From an uncultured bacterium (GTDB lineage: Bacteria; Patescibacteriota; Microgenomatia; UBA8517), in assembly GCA_937928235.1 (NCBI GenBank), contig CALEZE010000185.1:1-10970 (forward strand): a stretch of 10,970 bases of DNA, written 5' to 3'. Both the position numbers and the translations under genes were made by a program. Shown piece after piece: positions 6,056 through 10,970 of this stretch. The notes beneath the pieces were generated by a model that ran no database searches, was not told the DNA's origin, and worked only from the letters and a program-made list of their open reading frames with translations. The first letter of the stretch is position 1, and every line of letters starts with the position of its first letter.

Positions 6056-6190
6056 TTATCCTCCGATCTTGAACATGGTTGTACCACAAACTTCGCAAAC
6101 AGCTTTTGTTGCTGGTTTGCCATTCTTCATGGTAACCTTCTGCGCATCCTTACCTTCGCGCTTTTCGCGACATTTTACACAGTACATCAT
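6056..6190 (-). CDS. DUF5679 small zinc-ribbon protein
   Basis: A 44-residue protein beginning MMYCVKCREKREG and ending CEVCGTTMFKIGG. It matches the DUF5679 pattern as I know it: YCVKC, a central KVTMKNGKPAT (18-28), and CxxCGTxMFKIG. Two CxxC knuckles (Cys4/Cys7 and Cys32/Cys35) should bind one zinc ion. Function is unknown. The family is widespread in Patescibacteria, and the protein may be nucleic-acid- or ribosome-associated by analogy with small ribbons, but that is inference. The first of two tandem ATGs is chosen because AAGGGGGTGA lies exactly 7 bases before it. It has its own extended -10 promoter and terminator, so it is probably a well-expressed single gene. Confidence 0.88.
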   Translation of the reverse strand: MMYCVKCREKREGKDAQKVTMKNGKPATKAVCEVCGTTMFKIGG

Positions 6191-6197
6191 TTATACT

Positions 6198-6207
6198 TCA
6201 CCCCCTT
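6198..6207 (-). promoter_or_regulatory. Strong Shine-Dalgarno of the DUF5679 gene
   Basis: On the minus strand AAGGGGGTGA precedes ATG at 6190 by 7 bases. It is identical in sequence and spacing to the site at 1329-1338. This decides for the first of the two adjacent ATG codons. Confidence 0.88.
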
Positions 6208-6219
6208 TCGCCAGGCTTT

Positions 6220-6504
6220 CTAGCCTTGAATTAAGTATACCACTACCTCTAGGCACAAGATGAGGCTGGCAAAAAGGATGCTTTTTGCAATATCACGCTT
6301 GATCCGTGCGTGGGAGGTATCTTTGGCCGTGGTATTGGCCTTTTTTCGCGTTGCTCTAGCTTTACTTTTTGTATTTGAGTTCGAATTAAATTGACCCTTG
6401 ACAGAGTCGTGCCTAGACGGCTTTTTTGTGCTTGGTTCCCAACTCACCGTGAACTGGTGCTTGGCAGTTTTCTTGTCTTTTCTTGTCCTTCTTTTTTTAG
6501 CCAT
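6220..6504 (-). CDS. Highly basic protein with C-terminal membrane anchor
   Basis: A 94-residue protein I cannot assign to a characterised family. Residues 1-70 are very basic and low in complexity (MAKKRRTRKDKK at the start, KSKARATRKK at 46-55); Lys plus Arg make up about a quarter of the chain and there are only six acidic residues. A single hydrophobic segment spans about 72-92 (ILFASLILCLEVVVYLI) with only two residues after it, so the protein looks tail-anchored with the basic part in the cytoplasm. Nucleic acid, ribosome or anionic lipid binding is conceivable but unproven. The start ATG has only a weak GAAAG upstream. Its 3' end carries the promoter of the DUF5679 gene, 29 bases away. 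It is divergent from the DUF4446 gene. Coding status is supported by the composition and the clean C-terminal anchor, not by homology. Confidence 0.7.
   Translation of the reverse strand: MAKKRRTRKDKKTAKHQFTVSWEPSTKKPSRHDSVKGQFNSNSNTKSKARATRKKANTTAKDTSHARIKRDIAKSILFASLILCLEVVVYLIQG
6234..6242 (-). promoter_or_regulatory. Extended -10 promoter of the DUF5679 gene
   Basis: On the minus strand TGGTATACT gives a 5-of-6 -10 hexamer (TATACT) with the extended TGn element, nearly the same as TGGTATAAT of rnpB. No good -35 is visible. It lies inside the last codons of the basic membrane-protein gene. A leader of about 37 bases would follow, containing a short GGCT-AGAA-AGCC hairpin (6214-6225) and the Shine-Dalgarno. 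Confidence 0.65.
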
Positions 6505-6557
6505 TGGGCTTTCTTGTGCTATTTATATTAACAGATTGTGCGTTAGTCTTTATCTCC

Positions 6558-6587
6558 TTGACACTAGTTCGACAAGGTGCATACAAT
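6558..6587 (+). promoter_or_regulatory. Sigma70-type promoter of the DUF4446-secDF run
   Basis: A perfect -35 TTGACA (6558-6563), an 18-base spacer and TACAAT (5 of 6) at 6582-6587. Start of transcription is expected near 6594, giving a leader of about 24 bases. The -35 and spacer carry short inverted arms CCTTG (6556-6560) and CAAGG (6573-6577), which might be a regulator site, though five-base arms are weak evidence. It is the best -35/-10 pair in the window. Confidence 0.78.
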
Positions 6588-6617
6588 GTTTGAGTTCAAA
6601 TATTGCTCAAGTGAAGC

Positions 6618-7070
6618 ATGAATGTAGAGATAGTTGTATTAGTAATTGCCGGTTTGTGGTTGTTGGGATTAACAGCAGCCTTTTTTCTACAGGTAAAATT
6701 CTTTAACAGATTAACTAAAGGCACAAAAAAAGCCGAGCTTAACAAGCTTCTTGAGAAAATTCTAAGTGTTCAAGAGGGCAACGACAAAGCGATCAAAAGT
6801 CTTGAGAAAGAATTAGAGAGAATAGAGAAAGAAGGGCAATTACATGTTCAGAAAGTGGGACTTATCCGATTTAACCCATTTAAAGAAATTGGCGGGGACC
6901 ACAGTTTTTCTGTTGCCATATTAGACGCGAAAGACACTGGAATAATAGTAACGGGTCTACATACAAGGGATAGAACAAGGGTGTATGCAAAAAATGTAGT
7001 AAATGGCAAATCTGAGATCGAACTTTCGACAGAAGAGAAAAAGGCTCTGGAAAGTGCGAGGAAATCCTGA
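6618..7070 (+). CDS. DUF4446 family membrane-anchored protein
   Basis: A 150-residue protein with an N-terminal membrane segment (residues 4-25), a charged coiled-coil-like helix (about 34-75, rich in Lys/Glu with leucine spacing, as in KAIKSLEKELERIEKEG), and a small C-terminal domain with the DUF4446 signature VGLIRFNPFKEIGGDHSFSVAILDAKDTGIIV and TGLHTRDRTRVYAK (parts of residues 80-125), ending in LSTEEKKALE. The topology suggests a short N-terminal anchor with the rest facing the cytoplasm. The family has no established function. A weak AAGTGA precedes the ATG. It is the first gene after the 6558 promoter, and DUF3048 follows after 12 bases. Confidence 0.85.
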   Translation: MNVEIVVLVIAGLWLLGLTAAFFLQVKFFNRLTKGTKKAELNKLLEKILSVQEGNDKAIKSLEKELERIEKEGQLHVQKVGLIRFNPFKEIGGDHSFSVAILDAKDTGIIVTGLHTRDRTRVYAKNVVNGKSEIELSTEEKKALESARKS

Positions 7071-7082
7071 AATAATTTACTA

Positions 7083-8276
7083 ATGAGTCTAAAAACAAAA
7101 ATAAACCAGCTAGTCGAATCTAAAAAGGCGATGACAGTGTTGTCGTTTGTAGGGTTGTACCTTCTTTCTGCTGGTTTATCTCTTGCTTTCTTCTCCTATT
7201 CTTCTGGCCCAACTTTCGTTAACACAGAGGATGCAAGGTCACAAATAGCTGACCTTCCTAAAACAGAAGAGTGTCCAATAAACGGCCAAATGTTTACGGA
7301 AGTGGAAAAAGATATTTGGGAAACAAGGCGGCCAATAACTGCAATGATTGAAAATCACGCTGAAAGCAGACCGCTTTCTGGTATCAGCAAAGCCGATGTT
7401 GTTTACGAAGCCGTTGCAGAGGGTGGAATCACAAGGTTCATGGCTGTGTTTTACTGTGGGGCGGCTGCTGAGGATGTTAAGATTGCCCCAGTCAGGTCTG
7501 CTAGGGTTTACTATATTGATTGGGCGTCCGAATACGGTGACTACCCAATATTCATGCATGTGGGTGGCGCCAATGATTATTCAGGCTTTGGAGATACAGT
7601 AAAGGATGCCAGAGCCCTCGAGCTTTTGGAGAGTTTGGGGTGGAGAGTGCCTGGAGGGAACGACTTGGACACAACTTATGACTCCGGATTCCCAATTTTC
7701 TGGAGAAACTATGAGAGACTAGGGAGAACAGTTGCCACGGAACACACAATGATGGCGTCTCTCGATGCTGCTTACGAAGAAGCCGAAGAGCGAGGTTTTA
7801 CAAACGAGTACGATGGGGATTCTTGGGACGAAGACTTTACCCAATGGCAGTTTGAAGATGGTGAGCCTTCTTCAAACCCTTCTGCAACCAGAATCTCTTT
7901 TGGTTTTTGGGACAACCAGTCTAATTACGATGTGACATGGAATTACGATGCGGCGAGCAACAGTTACCTTCGGGCGAATGGAGGAAAGGACTTTATTGAT
8001 CACGAAACAAAAGAGCAAATTTCGGCATCTAATGTGGTTGTGATGTTTGTTGACGAGCGCGGCCCAGTTGACAGGAACAAACACATGCTATATACAACAG
8101 TTGGAGAGGGCGATGCTTTGATTTTTGCCAACGGCAGTGTTATCGAAGGCACTTGGGAGAAAGACAGTAGAACAAGTAGGACAATATTCTACGACGAAAG
8201 CGGTGACGAGATAAGTTTTGTAAGAGGCAAGATCTGGATTGAAGCTGTTCCTTCTGGGAACGACATTAATTACTAG
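7083..8276 (+). CDS. DUF3048 (YerB-like) extracytoplasmic protein
   Basis: A 397-residue protein with an N-terminal membrane segment (about 17-40) followed by an exported domain. The DUF3048 signature is clear: RRPITAMIENHAESRPLSG (82-100), ADVVYEAVAEGGITRFMAVF (104-123), and APVRSARVYYIDWASEYG (135-152) with the family's PVRSAR. The C-terminal portion (about 265-397), with SNVVVMFVDERGPVD, a G-to-W strand region and GKIWIEAVPSG, corresponds to the DUF3048 C-terminal domain. There is no lipobox cysteine after the hydrophobic segment, so it is probably an anchored protein rather than a lipoprotein like Bacillus YerB. Acidic, Trp- and Tyr-rich stretches (about 220-270) suggest a surface location. 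Molecular function is not known. No Shine-Dalgarno is seen. Confidence 0.9.
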   Translation: MSLKTKINQLVESKKAMTVLSFVGLYLLSAGLSLAFFSYSSGPTFVNTEDARSQIADLPKTEECPINGQMFTEVEKDIWETRRPITAMIENHAESRPLSGISKADVVYEAVAEGGITRFMAVFYCGAAAEDVKIAPVRSARVYYIDWASEYGDYPIFMHVGGANDYSGFGDTVKDARALELLESLGWRVPGGNDLDTTYDSGFPIFWRNYERLGRTVATEHTMMASLDAAYEEAEERGFTNEYDGDSWDEDFTQWQFEDGEPSSNPSATRISFGFWDNQSNYDVTWNYDAASNSYLRANGGKDFIDHETKEQISASNVVVMFVDERGPVDRNKHMLYTTVGEGDALIFANGSVIEGTWEKDSRTSRTIFYDESGDEISFVRGKIWIEAVPSGNDINY

Positions 8277-8292
8277 TCTCCTGCCCAAAAAT

Positions 8293-8877
8293 ATGGCTGA
8301 ACTAGGAGACATTATTACTTCAAAAGTAAGGATAAAGATTTTAGAGATCTTTTTTTCTGATTTAAGCGAAATGTACCATGTTAGGGGTTTGGTGCGTGAA
8401 ACCAAGGAAGAAATAAATGCAGTAAGGCGGGAACTGGAAAGACTTGAAAACGCAGGCATCCTTAAAAAAGAGGCAAGGGGCAACAGGCTCTACTACTGGG
8501 TTAGAAATGATTATCAGTTTTTTGGGGACCTTTTGTCTATGGTATCCAAGACCACAGGATTAGGAAAAGAAATAATAAGTAACCAGAAAAAAATTGGACG
8601 TGTTAATTACGCCATGTTCTCGGGCAAATTTGCAAGGCGAAAAGATAGAAAGAAGGACGACGAAGTAGATATATTAATAGTTGGCGATATAGTTCTTCCT
8701 GAATTGGCAAATATTATCAGGATTGAGGAAAGTAAAAGGAGCAAAGAAATTAACTACACAGTGATGAGTAGAGAGGAGTATGAATTTAGGAAAAAGAGGC
8801 GGGACCCATTCCTTTTGGGGATTCTTTCGGGGAGCCGCATTATGGTAATTGGAGACGAAGAGGATCTAGTTAATTAA
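8293..8877 (+). CDS. Winged-helix protein with nucleotidyltransferase-like domain
   Basis: A 194-residue protein starting MAELGDIITSKVRIKILEIF. Residues 1-70 form a winged helix-turn-helix: helices, REL-ERLENAGIL recognition region, then the wing KKEARGNRLYYWV. Residues about 100-194 resemble the polymerase-beta type nucleotidyltransferase fold: FSGKFARR stands where GSxAxG is usual, and DDEVDILIVGD (122-132) where SDIDLLIV is usual. The first metal Asp would be Glu124 and the second Asp126. NYTVMSREEYEFR and DPFLLGILSGSRIMVIGDEE close the domain. It may be a regulator with a sensing or inactive transferase domain. ATG 8293 is preferred over an in-frame TTG at 8239, which would overlap the DUF3048 gene and add 18 residues unlike the family. 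No Shine-Dalgarno is visible. secD begins directly after its stop. Confidence 0.78.
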   Translation: MAELGDIITSKVRIKILEIFFSDLSEMYHVRGLVRETKEEINAVRRELERLENAGILKKEARGNRLYYWVRNDYQFFGDLLSMVSKTTGLGKEIISNQKKIGRVNYAMFSGKFARRKDRKKDDEVDILIVGDIVLPELANIIRIEESKRSKEINYTVMSREEYEFRKKRRDPFLLGILSGSRIMVIGDEEDLVN

Positions 8878-10149
8878 ATGTTCACTTCACCTGCCAAGAG
8901 ACTTATTGCGATTGCGCTATTAACTATTGTTGCGCTTTTCATAAGTTTGCCACGGGAAGTTCCACTGATAAATAAGAAATTTGAACTCGTTTTAGGTTTG
9001 GACCTAGCTGGCGGGAGCCACCTGGTTTTTGAGGCAGATACATCACAAATATCAGAACTAGACAAAAGCGATGCGCTTGAGTCTGCAAGAAACATAATTG
9101 AAACTAGAGTCAACTTTTTTGGTGTTTCGGAGCCAAATGTTGTCATATCCTCCTTCGAGGGAAGGGATAGGATAATAGTTGAACTACCCGGCGTTCGTGA
9201 CACCCAAGCTGCAGTTGATTTGATAGGAAGAACAGCTAGGCTAGACTTCAGGGAGCTCTCTGAAGGGACAGAGGCGACAGCAGCTGCGACTCTGGCAAAT
9301 ACCAAACCCACTGGCTTTACTGGTGCAGACTTCAAAAAAGCGACACCATCTTTTGATCAAAATGTGGGGTCTCCTATTGTTGCCTTTGAAGTTAAGGAGG
9401 AAAGTGCTGACAAATTTGAAGAAATAACTACTCGCTTGATTGGTGAAAGGTTAATTATTTTTCTAGACGAGATTCCCGTTACAGATGCTATTGTTCAACA
9501 ACCAATAAGGAATGCGGGTCAGATTACAGGGGGTTTTACAAATGAACTAACCAAAGAAATTGCAAAACTTTTAAATGCCGGAGCATTGCCTGTAGACATT
9601 GAACTGGTGCAACAAAAAACAATTGGAGCAACTCTTGGTGCCGAATCAATAGAAAAAAGTGTTAATGCGGGGATGATTGGTTTGGGTATGGTTATTGCAT
9701 TTATGATTTTGTCCTATGGTCGGTTGGGAGTTGTTGCCTCCGTAGCACTTGCTGTTTTTGGTGTTTTGACGCTTGCTCTTTATAAACTTATACCAGTTGT
9801 CTTGACACTTCCTGGAATTGCAGGCTTCTTGCTTTCAGTGGGTATGGCGGTTGACGCTAATATTTTAATCTTTGAAAGATTTAAAGAGGAAAAATTACTG
9901 AGAGACTGGGGAGAAGCTTTGGAAGTTTCGTTTGGACGAGCGTGGGATTCCATTAGGGATGCAAATATCGCGACCTTGGTGACAGCTTTTATACTTGCAA
10001 ACCCTCTCGACTGGAATTTTTTGCATACCTCAGGACCCGTTCGTGGTTTTGCTATAACTTTGACGCTCGGTATAGTTATCAGCCTTTTTACTGGCGTGGT
10101 TGTGACGAGAAACTTATTGAGAGTGTTTGTTAAGGAAAGGAAAAAATGA
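8878..10149 (+). CDS. secD: Protein translocase subunit SecD
   Basis: At 423 residues this is a short SecD (E. coli has 615). SecD and SecF use the proton gradient to pull exported proteins through SecYEG. Visible landmarks are an N-terminal membrane helix (7-25), GLDLAGGSH (40-48) opening the P1 periplasmic domain, and the QQKTIGATLGAESI stretch (245-258) that leads into the membrane domain. Five further membrane helices follow (about 265-411). VGMAVDANILIFERFKEE (321-338) in the fourth helix includes Asp326, equivalent to the proton-relay aspartate (Asp519 in E. coli). The P1 region is compact, explaining the length. ATG directly follows the TAA of the preceding gene with no spacer and no Shine-Dalgarno. 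The TGA stop overlaps the secF ATG (ATGA). Confidence 0.96.
   Translation: MFTSPAKRLIAIALLTIVALFISLPREVPLINKKFELVLGLDLAGGSHLVFEADTSQISELDKSDALESARNIIETRVNFFGVSEPNVVISSFEGRDRIIVELPGVRDTQAAVDLIGRTARLDFRELSEGTEATAAATLANTKPTGFTGADFKKATPSFDQNVGSPIVAFEVKEESADKFEEITTRLIGERLIIFLDEIPVTDAIVQQPIRNAGQITGGFTNELTKEIAKLLNAGALPVDIELVQQKTIGATLGAESIEKSVNAGMIGLGMVIAFMILSYGRLGVVASVALAVFGVLTLALYKLIPVVLTLPGIAGFLLSVGMAVDANILIFERFKEEKLLRDWGEALEVSFGRAWDSIRDANIATLVTAFILANPLDWNFLHTSGPVRGFAITLTLGIVISLFTGVVVTRNLLRVFVKERKK
10136..10140 (+). promoter_or_regulatory. Ribosome binding site of secF inside secD
   Basis: AAAGG, within the purine run AAGGAAAGG (10132-10140), lies five bases before the secF ATG at 10146, inside the last codons of secD. 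Together with the ATGA overlap this points to coupled translation of the two subunits. Confidence 0.6.
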
Positions 10150-10970
10150 ACTGGCTTAAATACAAAAAAATATATTTTGTGCTTTCATTCTTAATGATAT
10201 TTGCAAGTGCTTATGGTTTGCTTACATGGGGATTAAGACAAGGAATAGACTTTAAGGGAGGGGCAATTGTTGAGTTTGTTTCTCAAAATGAAGTTGCAAC
10301 CGAGGACTTAGTTCAAAATGCTGAAAACTTGGGGTTAGACGATGTATCTGTTCAAGAGACGGACACGGGCTTTATTGTTCGGACTTCGTCAATTACACCA
10401 CAAGAGCGTGAAGACTTGAGTAATTATGTATTTACCCAATCTGAAGAGGCGCTTGAGGTGAGGTTTGAAGAGGTCGGTCCATCAATAGGCCCCGATCTTG
10501 TTAAAAAGACTGTGTATGCACTTTTAATTGCTTCTGTGGGAATTCTTCTGTGGATAGCAATCCAGTTCAAGAATTTAAAATATGGCGCCTCTGCCATTTT
10601 GGCAATGCTTCACGACACATTTATACTGGTGGGTAGCTTTGCCTTTTTAGGGCACTTCTTTGGCGCAGAGGTTGATTTCCTTTTTGTTACGGCGCTACTT
10701 ACAACGCTTTCCTTTTCGGTTCATGACACAATCGTAGTTTTCGATAGGATAAGAGAAATTGAAGGAAAGAGTGGTGAAGAGTTTACCGATATTGCGAACA
10801 GAGCTTTGTCAGAAACTATGGTTCGTTCACTTAATAATTCATTTACCATCATATTCATGCTCATAGCACTGGTCTTATTGGGCGGTGTGACAATAAAATG
10901 GTTTGCACTGGCGCTTCTAATTGGAACTGTTCTTGGAACATATTCCTCGCCGTTTGTGGCAGTACCGCTT
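10146..10970 (+). CDS. secF: Protein translocase subunit SecF, 5' part
   Basis: The frame stays open to the end of the window (275 residues), so only the last few residues of a ~290-300-residue SecF are likely missing. Landmarks are the N-terminal membrane helix (10-28), GIDFKGGAIVEF (33-44), the short periplasmic domain, VGPSIGPDLV (110-119) at its end, then HDTFILVGSF (156-165) and the family signature SVHDTIVVFDRIREI (191-205) in the fourth membrane segment. ALLTTLSF precedes it, and RSLNNSFTIIF and GTYSSPFVAVPL follow. It partners SecD in a SecDF complex in the membrane. The start ATG overlaps the secD TGA and has a purine-rich ribosome binding site, so the order secD-secF is translationally coupled. 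Confidence 0.95.
   Translation, partial: MNWLKYKKIYFVLSFLMIFASAYGLLTWGLRQGIDFKGGAIVEFVSQNEVATEDLVQNAENLGLDDVSVQETDTGFIVRTSSITPQEREDLSNYVFTQSEEALEVRFEEVGPSIGPDLVKKTVYALLIASVGILLWIAIQFKNLKYGASAILAMLHDTFILVGSFAFLGHFFGAEVDFLFVTALLTTLSFSVHDTIVVFDRIREIEGKSGEEFTDIANRALSETMVRSLNNSFTIIFMLIALVLLGGVTIKWFALALLIGTVLGTYSSPFVAVPL

Noticed and set aside
5964..6263. Plus-strand 99-codon frame
   Set aside because: It runs antisense through the terminator and the DUF5679 gene. The DUF5679 frame has clear family residues, an SD and a promoter, so this one is a shadow.
6556..6577. CCTTG...CAAGG as a defined operator
   Set aside because: The arms are only five bases and the inner bases do not continue the symmetry. 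It is mentioned in the promoter entry but not called separately.
6398..6706. Plus-strand 102-codon frame
   Set aside because: It crosses the basic-protein gene, the 6558 promoter and the start of DUF4446 in another frame. It shows no domain or start signal.
8239..8292. TTG at 8239 as the start of the wHTH protein
   Set aside because: It would overlap the DUF3048 coding end by 38 bases and add 18 residues (hydrophobic, then LLPKN) not expected before the MAELGDIITSKVRIKILEIF beginning. ATG 8293 gives a typical N terminus.
1..10970. CRISPR array, tRNA genes, insertion sequences or recoded TGA codons
   Set aside because: No regularly spaced repeats, no cloverleaf with a TTCRANNC-type arm and no transposase motifs were seen. 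TGA occurs only as a proper stop in the called genes.

Overview
The window reads as a piece of chromosome from a member of the Candidate Phyla Radiation (Patescibacteria), most like the Microgenomates/WWE3 side. This is inferred from gene content: a DUF5679 zinc ribbon, a DUF4446 protein, a winged-helix/nucleotidyltransferase-like protein and a CAP protein, all packed among short house-keeping genes. TGA is used as a stop (dtd, DUF4446, secD), so the Gly-recoding lineages SR1/Gracilibacteria are unlikely. There is no sign of a phage, insertion sequence, plasmid or CRISPR array.

Layout. 2-787: 3' part of an AI-2E family transporter gene. 803-1263: the RNase P RNA gene (rnpB) from its own extended -10 promoter, followed by two terminators and an exact 15-nt second copy of the RNA's 3' end. 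1346-2029: a conserved-TM-helix (mechanosensitive-channel-like) membrane protein starting at TTG with a strong Shine-Dalgarno. 2119-5377: a tight plus-strand run of a HAD-like hydrolase, the ComM/YifB AAA+ ATPase, D-aminoacyl-tRNA deacylase and a membrane-anchored CAP-domain protein. 5378-6504: a minus-strand group of an endonuclease III homologue that meets the CAP gene with no gap, a 44-residue DUF5679 zinc ribbon and a very basic protein with one C-terminal membrane segment. 6558-10970: a divergent plus-strand run from a clear sigma70-type promoter through DUF4446, DUF3048 (YerB-like), the winged-helix/nucleotidyltransferase-like protein, secD and the 5' part of secF.

The genes cover tRNA processing and proofreading (rnpB, dtd), DNA repair and transformation (nth, comM) and the envelope/secretion side (secDF, DUF3048, CAP, DUF4446, two membrane proteins). 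Two genes with recognisable leaders (1346 and 6190) share an identical AAGGGGGTGA ribosome binding site at identical 7-nt spacing. Most others have no visible Shine-Dalgarno and an A/T-rich start context.

No wholly new multi-gene system is evident. The observations most worth a second look are the duplicated rnpB 3' end with its local structure, the cysteine-free endonuclease III, the terminator-like hairpin pressed against the HAD start codon, and the small uncharacterised proteins next to housekeeping genes.
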